Assembly (NCBI GenBank): GCA_964460035.1
Contig: CAYWPG010000003.1
Location: 1-64,000, forward strand
Length of the DNA: 64,000 bases
Source of the DNA: CAYWPG01 sp964460035
GTDB taxonomy: Bacteria > Pseudomonadota > Gammaproteobacteria > Nitrococcales > AK92
Direction of reading: 5' to 3'
This document shows positions 50,657 through 59,539 of this stretch, in pieces; within the stretch, counting starts at the first letter, position 1; every line of letters starts with the position of its first letter. The position numbers were made by a program, and so were the translations under genes. The notes below the pieces were generated by a model. It was not told where the DNA came from. It did no database searches and saw only the letters and a program-made list of their open reading frames with translations.

Positions 50657-53449
50657 CTATGCCCCAGCCAGCTCAGTGCCCTCCTGCAAGCCGGCGAGCA
50701 AGGGCGCATCGGCTATCAGATCCCGCTCGATCACAATGCGATGCTCCGGCCCGACCACCAGCCGCCCGTTGCTGCCAGGCCGCAACTGATAGATCACGTC
50801 GGCGGCGTCCATCTCGGTAGGGCTGGCCAGGATGGGAACGAAGTTCAGCGATTCGGCCAACTGCACGATGCGCCGCGCATTCTGCTCGTCCAGCGCCGAG
50901 ACCTCATCCAGGTAGAAGGGAAACGACACCGGGTAGCGGCGATCGAACAGACCGCGCAACAGCAGCACGAAGAGGACGACCTTGATGGTGATCGTGGTGC
51001 CGTTGCTTTCCACGCCATCGAGCTGGTGATAAAGATCCTCGCGCCCATCCTGGCGCACTACCCAGAAGGACACGGTAAACAGATCCGTAAGCGCCAACGC
51101 GGCCTGTTTACGCAATATCTCGCCTATCTTGTCCTGCGCCTCGGCCAGCGACAGCTCGCTGCTCTCGCCGAAGCTGAGCGCGCCTTGCGCCGAGGTCTGT
51201 TCCGCCAGCAGCTCCAGCGGCGCCAACCGCTCACGAGTCGGACTAATCTCCACCCTCAGCTCACGCAGATTGGAAATGGGCGTGCCCGCTACCTGCCGGT
51301 TGAGCTCGTGCACCCGCCGCTTCAGCCCCTCCAAGCCATCGATCAGCCGTTTGATCTCGTGACTGATGTGCTTGACCAGGCCCTGCCAGTCCTCTTGCAC
51401 CGACTGCCGCCATGCCTCGGCGGCCTCCAGCCGCTCGCGCAAGGCACCTAGCGTGGCCGATTCCGAGTCGAAGTCGCCCATGAACTGATCCGCATAGGGC
51501 GTCTCGCGCAACCGGCGCAACCCCATTTGAATACTTTGCGACAGCTGCATCTCCTCGATCAGCGCCTGCTTGAGCGCGGCCTCGGCGCTCTCCAGCGTCT
51601 CGGGCAGCTCGCCCTCGCTGGCCGGCTGCCAGTCAAACATCTCCCGCCGCTGCTGGCACAGCCTGTCGATGTCCGCATTGCGCCGTTTCAGCCCTTCGAG
51701 CCTGCCTTCGAGCTCCTTGATGCCGGCGCGAAGCTCGCCCTGCTTGGCGAACGCGTCGCTGCGGGCCGTTTCCGCCGCGGCGATAAGGTTCTTGACCGCC
51801 TCCTCCTCGGCGCGCAGAGCCTCCAGCTGCTGCTGCCAGTCGATCTCCAGCCGGCAATCGACCTGGAATTCCCGGTACAAGCGCAGCCGCTCCGTATACT
51901 GGGCGATCTCGGCCTCCAGAGCCGCGACCCGTGCTTCCAGTGCCTCGCGCTGCTGCGCCGCCTCCAGCGCCTCCCGATCGCGCGCCACGGCAGTCTCCAG
52001 CTCGGCGATCTCGGCGCGAATCACCGCCGGATCGCTGTAACGGCGCAGATCGGGCGCGCTTAACCCGGCCAGCTCTATGCTCAGCGCATCGTCGCGATAC
52101 ACGCCATTCTCGATGCGCGCCGCAATCGCCTCGATGCGCGCCGCGAGCGCTGCCTCGTCGAGCAGCTGCAAAGGACCGTCCACGCTCTGCCCCAGCAAAT
52201 CGGGATTGGCCAGCGCGAAAACCTGCGCCAGCGTATGATCGTCGAAACGCGCGCGCAGCCGTGTCGCCAGCGTGGAGCTGATCTGCTCCAAGCGCTGCTG
52301 TGCCTGCAGCAGTTGCCGCTCTGTCCGCTGCAGACGCCGCTCTATACTCTCCGCTCCCTCGCGCTTGCCCACCGCGATTTGCTCCAGCAGCCGCGCCAGT
52401 TCGGTCTTGAGATTAGCCAGCTCCTGCTCGGCCAGCTCGACCACGAAATCCTTGAAGCCTTCGCGGCGCTGGGCCAGCCGCCGCAAGTCCTGTTCCACCG
52501 GACCGAGCTTACGGCCGATCTCGCTCAGTCGGTTCTGCAGCCCGGCGATCTGCTCCGCGATCTCCACGAGTCGCGCGCCAACCTGTTCCAGCTGCTCTTC
52601 GCGCTCGGCCAAGCCGTCGTTGAGAAAGCTGCGGGCCTCCTTGTACTTCTCTACATAGCGCTGCCACAGCCGCGGGATCTGCCCGCGCAGTGCCGCCCGC
52701 CGGTCATCGTCGTCCAGGACAGCGCGCACCTGCGGGCGCGCGGCCTCGAACTGGCGCAGGCTTTCGCTGCGCTTGCGCAGCTTCTCGTACACCTCGCCGT
52801 AGTCGCGCAACAAGTCCACCCGCGTTACGGGGATCTCGTCCTTGTTCACTTCGATCAGCAGGTCCTTGAACTCGGACTGCGTCATTCGCTCCAGACTGAT
52901 CAGATGTCCGAACAGCTGGATAAAGTGCTCGTATTGTTTGGCCTCGCGCACCGGGACTATGCCCAGCCGCGGCAGATCCCGCCGCGCGCCCACACCGGTC
53001 AGCACCTGGCGATACTCGCCCGGCTCGACCTTGCGCAAGTTGCGCTCGGCCAACGCCTGCTTGATCAGCTGCGGATCGCGGACCTGGTTGCCGTCGAGGT
53101 AGTCCTCGCGCCTGTACTCGCCGTCGTAGATCCAGCGCTCGAAATCGTAGCCCTGCATCTTGCCCAGGCCTCGCACGACCACGGTCTTGATACCGTCGCG
53201 CGTCAGGCACTCGAAGATCACAAAACTGCGGTCGCTGCCGAAATAGAACCGGCGAGTTTCCTCGCGGCTCTTGCTGAAGCTCCATTTAGTCTGGCGGTCT
53301 ATGTAGAGAAACTGGAGCGTGGCAATCAAGCTGGTCTTGCCGGTGTTGTTATTGGCAACCAAGTGCCCCGAGCGCCATAAGTCCAGCTCGACATAATCGT
53401 ACACACCGCTGTGAATCAGGATCAGCCGCAGAGGTCCGTTGATCTTCAT
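50657..53449 (-). CDS. mksB: MksB/JetC-type SMC-like condensin ATPase
   Basis: Predicted 930 residues. N-terminal ATPase half with 'LVANNNTGKTSLIATLQFLYID', whose P-loop is ANNNTGKT (first Gly replaced by Ala), a long coiled coil (about residues 235-740) with a central hinge-like break, and a C-terminal half with signature-like 'SNGTTITIKVVLFVLLLRG' and Walker B 'PFYLDEVSALDEQN'. This is the Mks/MukB-like family that compacts DNA or, with a nuclease subunit, restricts plasmids. ATG 53449 overlaps the mksE stop (ATGA); the frame extends further upstream. Third gene of mksF-mksE-mksB. Confidence 0.82.
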   Translation of the reverse strand: MKINGPLRLILIHSGVYDYVELDLWRSGHLVANNNTGKTSLIATLQFLYIDRQTKWSFSKSREETRRFYFGSDRSFVIFECLTRDGIKTVVVRGLGKMQGYDFERWIYDGEYRREDYLDGNQVRDPQLIKQALAERNLRKVEPGEYRQVLTGVGARRDLPRLGIVPVREAKQYEHFIQLFGHLISLERMTQSEFKDLLIEVNKDEIPVTRVDLLRDYGEVYEKLRKRSESLRQFEAARPQVRAVLDDDDRRAALRGQIPRLWQRYVEKYKEARSFLNDGLAEREEQLEQVGARLVEIAEQIAGLQNRLSEIGRKLGPVEQDLRRLAQRREGFKDFVVELAEQELANLKTELARLLEQIAVGKREGAESIERRLQRTERQLLQAQQRLEQISSTLATRLRARFDDHTLAQVFALANPDLLGQSVDGPLQLLDEAALAARIEAIAARIENGVYRDDALSIELAGLSAPDLRRYSDPAVIRAEIAELETAVARDREALEAAQQREALEARVAALEAEIAQYTERLRLYREFQVDCRLEIDWQQQLEALRAEEEAVKNLIAAAETARSDAFAKQGELRAGIKELEGRLEGLKRRNADIDRLCQQRREMFDWQPASEGELPETLESAEAALKQALIEEMQLSQSIQMGLRRLRETPYADQFMGDFDSESATLGALRERLEAAEAWRQSVQEDWQGLVKHISHEIKRLIDGLEGLKRRVHELNRQVAGTPISNLRELRVEISPTRERLAPLELLAEQTSAQGALSFGESSELSLAEAQDKIGEILRKQAALALTDLFTVSFWVVRQDGREDLYHQLDGVESNGTTITIKVVLFVLLLRGLFDRRYPVSFPFYLDEVSALDEQNARRIVQLAESLNFVPILASPTEMDAADVIYQLRPGSNGRLVVGPEHRIVIERDLIADAPLLAGLQEGTELAGA

Positions 53450-54003
53450 GCTTCCGCCTCCGCCTCGACAGCCTGAGCATCCGCCGCCTCGGCCACCTTC
53501 AGGCAATGGTCCAGAAACCGGTAGGCCGGTGGCAGGAAGCGGAAGCGCTCGCCATCCAAGCGCCGGGCGAACCCGAACCGCTCCAGTGCCACTACGATGC
53601 CCGCCAGCCCATCTTGGGTAAGTTCCACATCCAGCTGCTTGAGGTAGCCCAGATAGCGCTCGCGCTGCAGATGAGGCAAGTGAGCCAGCTGCCATTCCCG
53701 CTCGAAGAACGCGCTCTCCACGTTGTCCGCCTCTTCGGCCAGCGCTTCCACAAGGATGAAAACGAAGACGGCGAGCTTGCGCACCTGCGGCGTCAACGGC
53801 TGCTCGAGCTGCCCCTCGAAATAATAAAAACCGCGCGAATCGGCCACCAAACGAAAACCCAGGTGCGCGAACAGGTCCGTGAAACTGCGCTCGTGCTCGC
53901 GCAACGGCTGGTACAACTCGCTGTTATCGGCGGTGATGTGACCGCCGCGCGCAAGGCGCAGGAAGATCTGATCGAGCTGCGGAAGTGCGTAAGGATTATC
54001 CAC
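53446..54003 (-). CDS. mksE: MksE/JetB-type condensin accessory subunit
   Basis: Predicted 185 residues from GTG 54003, which overlaps the mksF stop by 8 bp and has AGGAG about 10 nt upstream; an ATG at 54066 within mksF is the alternative. 'LPQLDQIFLRLARGGHIT' and 'LYQPLREHERSFTDLFAHLG' fit the winged-helix MukE-like subunit (DUF4194 type). It would bind the kleisin MksF. The tail is acidic (Glu/Ala). Confidence 0.78.
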   Translation of the reverse strand: MDNPYALPQLDQIFLRLARGGHITADNSELYQPLREHERSFTDLFAHLGFRLVADSRGFYYFEGQLEQPLTPQVRKLAVFVFILVEALAEEADNVESAFFEREWQLAHLPHLQRERYLGYLKQLDVELTQDGLAGIVVALERFGFARRLDGERFRFLPPAYRFLDHCLKVAEAADAQAVEAEAEA

Positions 54004-55222
54004 CGCTGCGATTCTCCTCGCTCTGGTTGACTGCCCAGGGCACAGCCTTGATGACTGTACCGCCATGGCGATACGTGCGTTCCGTGTTCTGCGGCTGCGC
54101 CTTCAGATGCCGTACGGCATCGCCGAAGCAACGCAACACCTCCGTCGTCGTCGCCTGCGGCAAGCGCTCCAGTAACCATTGCAAGGCATCAGGCACGGGC
54201 CCTGCCGCCGCCAGCTCGCGCCGTATGGCCAAGGGGCTGATCCGCTCGCGCCGCACCGGGGCGCTGGCTTCTCCCAGCTCCACGTTCTCGACCGCGGTAT
54301 GCTGCGAGACCTCCCACAGATAGGTCTCCAGCTGCACCTGATTGAACTCCGCCTCGCGACGGAACACCGGAATCGCGAACGCCTCTACCAGCCCCAGTGC
54401 ATCCACGCCATGCTTGCCCATGGTCTCTAGCAAGGCGCTCGCCCCGCGCGCCAACCGGCTTTGCCGCTGATAGTGCTGGTGCAGAGGCTGCAGCTCGTTC
54501 ATCGCTTCCAGGAAGTGCTGCGCGATCACCCCGCGCATACGGCTTAGCCGCTTGCGAGTCTGCGCAAAGCGCTGCTCGATGGCTCCCTGCCCTATCGCCG
54601 CCTGCTCGCCGGCGAGCAACACGGCATGCAGGCTGTCGAACTGATGCTGGATGGGCTCCGTAGTATCGATCAGCGCCCGCATGGGCACCAGAAAGCGCTC
54701 CCACAGCCGCAAGATAACCGCATAGCGCTCCTTCAGCGGCCGGTGCTCGCGATTGGCGCGGTGGCGCATTACCTCGTTGACGATGGCCTGCTGATTGCCG
54801 GCCACGTCCTGGCGAATCTGCTCTATGGTGCGGCTGGTCTCGTCCAGCAGCACCGGTGCCCCGCTCAGCCGCCCGCTGGCGATTACCGCCTCCAGCTCCT
54901 GCTGCAGAGCGTGCAACTCGGCCACATAGCCCTGGATCTGCTGAATGGAGGTCAGATGATGTTCCCGGCGCACCCAGCGCAGGAAGTCCGCCACCGGCAG
55001 CGGCACCTCGTACCCGCTGCCGTCGGGCAAACGCTCGAGCAGGCCGAACTCCAGCAACTGACCGATGAGATACTCGGTCTGTGGCGCATTGTCGCTGCGA
55101 TGGCGCTCGACCAGGTGCGTCAGATCCGCTTCCTGCACCTGCTCAGCCGTGAGCAGATCCTCCAGCAGGCGATAGTGCTCGGCTGCGAAGCGAAAGAACG
55201 ATTGTGGGTTGCGCACTGCCAT
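53996..55222 (-). CDS. mksF: MksF/JetA-type condensin kleisin subunit
   Basis: Predicted 408 residues from ATG 55222 (alternatives: ATG 55264). A helical protein with an N-terminal winged-helix region ('FAAEHYRLLEDLLTAEQVQ', 'YLIGQLLEFGLLERLPDG') and 'LERLPQATTTEVLRCFGDA' near the C-terminus. It is placed as the MukF-like kleisin by its size and by being first in an operon with the MksE- and MksB-like genes; direct sequence recognition is weaker than for MksB. No nuclease gene mksG/jetD follows. Confidence 0.72.
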   Translation of the reverse strand: MAVRNPQSFFRFAAEHYRLLEDLLTAEQVQEADLTHLVERHRSDNAPQTEYLIGQLLEFGLLERLPDGSGYEVPLPVADFLRWVRREHHLTSIQQIQGYVAELHALQQELEAVIASGRLSGAPVLLDETSRTIEQIRQDVAGNQQAIVNEVMRHRANREHRPLKERYAVILRLWERFLVPMRALIDTTEPIQHQFDSLHAVLLAGEQAAIGQGAIEQRFAQTRKRLSRMRGVIAQHFLEAMNELQPLHQHYQRQSRLARGASALLETMGKHGVDALGLVEAFAIPVFRREAEFNQVQLETYLWEVSQHTAVENVELGEASAPVRRERISPLAIRRELAAAGPVPDALQWLLERLPQATTTEVLRCFGDAVRHLKAQPQNTERTYRHGGTVIKAVPWAVNQSEENRSGG

Positions 55223-55562
55223 CGTTGCCCATCGGGCCGTCGGCAACGGCCCTCCCCCATACATACAGTTCCGATCTTCAGTGAGCGGTAATAGTAGCCG
55301 ATGGCGGGAGCCAGCACCGTATGTGCGCCGCAGTTTCACTCACTTCATGGGACCACACCCTGGTGGCGGCGAAGACAGCGTTAGCGCACGAGGTGGCTGA
55401 CCCGGGCAGACACGGCGCCGCTACCCGTTCCCGGGCACATTGCCGCCCATTTTCGCAGCCGGAAACGGTTCTTAGGCGGTTAGATCGCGCAAGTTCCCAC
55501 CACAAGAGCAATCATGTAGCATCCTTAATTACAACAATAACCAAACTCGACGAGATCGACAC
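55223..55562. other. divergent promoter region
   Basis: 340 bp between mksF and the binding-protein gene. The stretch before 55562 is AT-rich (ATCCTTAATTACAACAATAA), fitting a promoter or leader. No gene seen. Confidence 0.45.
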
Positions 55563-56393
55563 ATGGCGGCTCGCTCGTTCGTGTCGGCCCATAGGCTCTG
55601 GGGGGCAGCGATAGCGGTAGTGCTCGCGGGATGTCTGCCGCGGGCCGAACAGCCACTGGCAGTGGCGGTCGGCCCCTTCCCGGGCTACCAGCCGCTGTAT
55701 CTTGCGCGCGAACTGGGCTGGTATGAGCCAGAGACGCTACGCCTGGTGGAATATTCCGCTGGAACGCAATCCTCGCGAGCGTTTCGCAACGGCGTCGTGG
55801 ATGTGGCGGCAGTGACGCTGGACGAGGCCCTGCTGCTCGCCGCGGAAGGCTTGCCGCTGCGCATTGTCGCGGTGCTGCACAGCTCGACTGGTGGCATCTT
55901 CTTGCCCAACCCTGCGCTGGAGCGAGCCGGCCTGGAGCCGGACGCTGCAGAGCCGGAGCATGGTCAGCCACCCGCTATCGGAGCTGGACCGCCATCCGAC
56001 CATACCCATCCTCCGCACGGGCGAGTAGACGTACTCATCGTGCGTGCGGAGGTTCTGGAGCAACGCTGCGCGGCGATCCAGCACCTGCTTGGAGGGTGGC
56101 TGAAAGCACTGGAGTACCTGTATGCCCAGCCGGCGGACGCTCACGCGCGCATGGCGCCTCGGCTAGGCCTGACGACGGCAGAACTGGCCAGAAGCCTGCA
56201 GGCGCTGGAGTTCCACGCCGGTCCGGCGAACCTTCGTTGGCTGAGCGGTCCAGATGCACGCCTGCTGTCCGTGGCCGATCGCATCATGACGTCAATGCTG
56301 GCAACGGGACTGCTGGCGGCACCGGTGGAGGCTCTTCCCTTGCTGGCGCCAACGCCCATCGAAGCCAGCCTTGCCGCAGCTAGGGCCCCCTGA
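55563..56393 (+). CDS. ABC-type substrate-binding lipoprotein (SsuA/NMT1-like), atypical centre
   Basis: Predicted 276 residues. Lipoprotein signal 'GAAIAVVLAGC'. The N-terminal lobe matches SsuA/NMT1-type binding proteins ('GPFPGYQPLYLARELGWYE', 'SSRAFRNGVVDVAAVTLDE', 'PLRIVAVLHSSTGG'), and so does the C-terminal part ('VDVLIVRAEVLEQRCAAI', 'GWLKALEYLYAQPADAHARM'). Between them, residues about 120-157 are Pro/His/Gly-rich and unlike the family, and about 70 expected residues are missing. No ABC permease or ATPase is nearby; the sensor gene begins 2 bp later, so it may feed a ligand signal to that protein. Confidence 0.75.
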   Translation: MAARSFVSAHRLWGAAIAVVLAGCLPRAEQPLAVAVGPFPGYQPLYLARELGWYEPETLRLVEYSAGTQSSRAFRNGVVDVAAVTLDEALLLAAEGLPLRIVAVLHSSTGGIFLPNPALERAGLEPDAAEPEHGQPPAIGAGPPSDHTHPPHGRVDVLIVRAEVLEQRCAAIQHLLGGWLKALEYLYAQPADAHARMAPRLGLTTAELARSLQALEFHAGPANLRWLSGPDARLLSVADRIMTSMLATGLLAAPVEALPLLAPTPIEASLAAARAP

Positions 56394-56395
56394 TC

Positions 56396-59278
56396 ATGGC
56401 GCTGCGCTATCTGATCCCTCTGGTCCTGCTCTTCGTCACCGGCGTGGCTGGACTGGCATCCTACTACAGTGGATCGGGAGCGCTGATTCGACAGGTGCAG
56501 CGCACCGAAACCGACAATCTCAAACGCCTCCTGCACAGCCTGGAGGACAGGCTGGCCTACAACCTGCGCAATCAGGACACTGAGCGCGTACGAGAGGAGC
56601 TCGCCGCCCTGGGGGCCTATCCCACGCTGCAGCTTGCCCTCCTGCTGGACAACACCGGCACGGTGCTCGGTTCGCTGCGGCGCGCCGACATCGGCAAGAG
56701 CGGCGACGCGCTGCTGCAAGCGCATTTCGGCGACACCCTCGCGCCGGGCCTGGATGCCTGGCTTCGCTCACCAGCCACCCACGCGGGCGGAACAATAGAG
56801 TACGACGCGCAGCGGCGACAGCTAATCGGGATATATCCCATTGATATCGGCGCGCAAGCGGGCGCCCTGCCGGCTAGCCGTGCAGGGCTGCTGATCGTCC
56901 AGTCCGACGTGAATCTGCCCTACCGCATAGAGCAGCGCTTGCTGCAGCAGCACACGCTCGGTTTCGTCACCATCATGAGTCTGCTAGCCCTCACGCTGTG
57001 GCTGGTTACGCAGCGGGTGGTAACCCAGCGGCTCAACCGACTGCTCGCCGCGACACGGCGGCTCGGGGAGGGCGACTTGGACGCTCGCACCGGGGTCAGC
57101 GGCTCGGATGAACTTGGGCTCATTGCCGCCGCGCTGGATCGCACCGCCGAGCGCTTGGCGCAGACCCAGCGCCAGCTCAGCGAGAGCGAACAGCTGCTCA
57201 GGAACGCGCAAGCCATCGGCAATATCGGCCACTGGCACTGGGAGCTGGCGGACAACCGGATAACCTGGTCCGATCAGGTCTATGAGATCTTCGGGCTGCG
57301 CCCGCAGGAACAGGCAGCCACCTTCGAGGCCTTCCTGGAATATGTGCATCCCGACGACCGCCAGGCGGTCCGCGATGCCGTAGCGGCTGCGCTGGAACGG
57401 GACATTCCCTATAGCATGGATCACCGCATCATTCGCGCCGATGGCACCGAGCGCATCGTTCACGAACAAGCTGAAACCTACAAGGACGCAGCGGGGAATG
57501 CTGTGCGGCTGCTCGGCACCATACAGGACGTCACCGAGATCAAGCGGCACGAAGCAGCCCTGTTCGAAGCCAAGGAGCGCGCTCTGGTCACGTTGCACTC
57601 CATCGGCGATGCTGTGATCACCACCGACAGCAACGGCTGCGTGGAATACCTGAATCCGGTAGCGGAAGAACTGACCGGCTGGCCGCAGAGCGAGGCGGCC
57701 GGGCGGCCGCTAAGCGACATCTTCCGCATCTTCAACGAGTTCACCATGCAACCGGCCAAGAACCCGGTGGAGACCTGCTTGCGCGAAAATCGCATCGTCG
57801 GGCTCGCCAACCACACCGTGCTGGTAAGCCGCGACGGCGCGGTCCGGCCCATCGAGGATTCTGCCGCGCCCATTCGCGACCGCGACGGCCAGATCATTGG
57901 CGTGGTGCTGGTTTTTCACGATGTGAGCGAAACGCAGCAGATGGCGCGCGAACTCACCTGGCACGCCACGCACGATCCCCTCACCGGGCTGCACAACCGC
58001 TATGAGTTCGAGCAGCGCCTGCAAACCGCTCTGGCGCGCCGCACTCAAGGCGCGGCCGGGCACGCCGTGCTGTACATGGATCTGGACCAGTTCAAGGTTG
58101 TCAACGACACCTGCGGTCACGCCGCCGGCGACGAGCTGCTCAAACAGCTCGCGACCCGCATGCGCAACGAGCTCAGAGAGCAGGATACGTTGGCGCGTCT
58201 GGGCGGCGACGAGTTCGGCGTTCTACTGGAAGCATGCGGACGCGCGCAAGCCACCGCCATCGCCGAGCGGTTGCGCGACACCGTACGGGAATTGCGATTC
58301 GTATGGCAGGGGCGGACGTTCCAGGTGAGCGCGAGCATAGGGTTGGTCATGGTGGGCGATTTGCCGGCGGATATAGGCATGGTGATGAGCACCGCCGATA
58401 TGGCCTGTTTCGCCGCCAAAGACAGCGGCCGCGATCGCATTCATCATTACCATCCCGATGACGCGGAGCTGCGCCAGCGCAAAGGCGAGATGCAGATCAT
58501 CAGCCGTCTGAATGAAGCGCTGGAGGAGGACAGGTTTCAGCTGTTCGGGCAGCGCATCGCACCGGTGTCCGGCAACGCCTCCGACCATATCGAGGTGCTG
58601 CTGCGCATGGTCGATACCAACGGCACTTTGCTTCTCCCCGGTGCCTTCATCCCCGCTGCCGAACGCTACCACTTGATGCCCGCGATAGACCGCTGGGTGA
58701 TACGCAACTTCTTCGCGCAATACGGCAAGCACCTGCGCCAGCGCGCCCGGAATAGACCTTCGGCGGACGCAATGGACGGACTGTTCGCCATCAACGTCTC
58801 CGGCGCTTCCATCAACGACGAGACTTTTCTGACCTATGTGGTCGAGCAGATCGACAGCCACCGCATACCGGCAGCGGCGCTGTGCTTCGAGATTACCGAG
58901 ACCGCGGCGATCGGCAATCTGAACCGCGCGCTACGCTTTATGGAAGAGCTCACGCAGCGCGGTTGCTCCTTTGCGCTGGACGACTTCGGTACCGGGCTGT
59001 CCTCTTTCGGCTATCTGAAGAACCTGCCCGTGAATTACCTGAAGATCGACGGCTTGCTGGTCAAGGACATTGGCTCCGACCCCATCGACCGCGTGATGGT
59101 CGATGCGATTAACCGCATTGGGCACGAGATGGGCCTGCGCACGGTTGCGGAGTTCGTGGAAGACGACGCTATCCTGGCCTGCCTGCTAGAGATCGGGGTC
59201 GACTACGCGCAAGGCTACGGCATAGAACCGCCCTGCCCGCTCGACGAGCTGCTGGCGACGGTTACCGCTAGAGCATGA
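56396..59278 (+). CDS. membrane sensor with HAMP, PAS, GGDEF and EAL domains
   Basis: Predicted 960 residues. Transmembrane helices at about 5-21 and 187-205 enclose a periplasmic sensor region; then HAMP ('RRLGEGDLDARTG'), two PAS domains (about 265-385 and 395-515), GGDEF (525-690) with intact 'RLGGDEFGVLLE' (near 603) and an RxxD I-site ('REQD') five residues before it, and EAL (700-955). The EAL core reads 'EVLLRM' at 733, keeping the catalytic Glu; 'FAINVSG', 'EITETAAI', 'LDDFGTGLSSF' and 'YLKIDG' are also kept, so both activities are possible. Paired with the upstream binding protein. Confidence 0.93.
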   Translation: MALRYLIPLVLLFVTGVAGLASYYSGSGALIRQVQRTETDNLKRLLHSLEDRLAYNLRNQDTERVREELAALGAYPTLQLALLLDNTGTVLGSLRRADIGKSGDALLQAHFGDTLAPGLDAWLRSPATHAGGTIEYDAQRRQLIGIYPIDIGAQAGALPASRAGLLIVQSDVNLPYRIEQRLLQQHTLGFVTIMSLLALTLWLVTQRVVTQRLNRLLAATRRLGEGDLDARTGVSGSDELGLIAAALDRTAERLAQTQRQLSESEQLLRNAQAIGNIGHWHWELADNRITWSDQVYEIFGLRPQEQAATFEAFLEYVHPDDRQAVRDAVAAALERDIPYSMDHRIIRADGTERIVHEQAETYKDAAGNAVRLLGTIQDVTEIKRHEAALFEAKERALVTLHSIGDAVITTDSNGCVEYLNPVAEELTGWPQSEAAGRPLSDIFRIFNEFTMQPAKNPVETCLRENRIVGLANHTVLVSRDGAVRPIEDSAAPIRDRDGQIIGVVLVFHDVSETQQMARELTWHATHDPLTGLHNRYEFEQRLQTALARRTQGAAGHAVLYMDLDQFKVVNDTCGHAAGDELLKQLATRMRNELREQDTLARLGGDEFGVLLEACGRAQATAIAERLRDTVRELRFVWQGRTFQVSASIGLVMVGDLPADIGMVMSTADMACFAAKDSGRDRIHHYHPDDAELRQRKGEMQIISRLNEALEEDRFQLFGQRIAPVSGNASDHIEVLLRMVDTNGTLLLPGAFIPAAERYHLMPAIDRWVIRNFFAQYGKHLRQRARNRPSADAMDGLFAINVSGASINDETFLTYVVEQIDSHRIPAAALCFEITETAAIGNLNRALRFMEELTQRGCSFALDDFGTGLSSFGYLKNLPVNYLKIDGLLVKDIGSDPIDRVMVDAINRIGHEMGLRTVAEFVEDDAILACLLEIGVDYAQGYGIEPPCPLDELLATVTARA

Positions 59279-59477
59279 TGTCCATGAGGCGGTAAGGACA
59301 ACTTACGTACGCGGGAAAGATTCTATGGCCCGGAGCAAGGGGCCGGAGAACATAGCCATAGCCTTTCGCGCCCAGGGGGAGCTTACACGGAGGCTTGCTC
59401 GCCGGCCTGTGGAAGTTAGCGACCGCGGGAGAGCACGCTCTCATGCGCCTGCCCCAGGGCTCTTAGAACCCGATATG

Positions 59478-59506
59478 GCAACGCCGCTCTCTAGGAGCGG
59501 CGTTGC
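59478..59506. terminator. bidirectional hairpin between the GGDEF-EAL gene and livF
   Basis: Perfect 12-bp stem GCAACGCCGCTC / GAGCGGCGTTGC with a 5-nt loop between convergent genes. Confidence 0.7.
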
Positions 59507-59539
59507 GACCGTGGCGACTTTCCGAGACGGCGCTTGCCG

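Noticed and set aside
52235..53380. 381-codon plus-strand open frame within mksB
   Set aside because: Leu/Gln-rich antisense of a coiled coil; not a gene.
50657..55222. Complete Wadjet (JetABCD) defence system
   Set aside because: No JetD/MksG-like nuclease gene on either side; called as MksFEB condensin instead.
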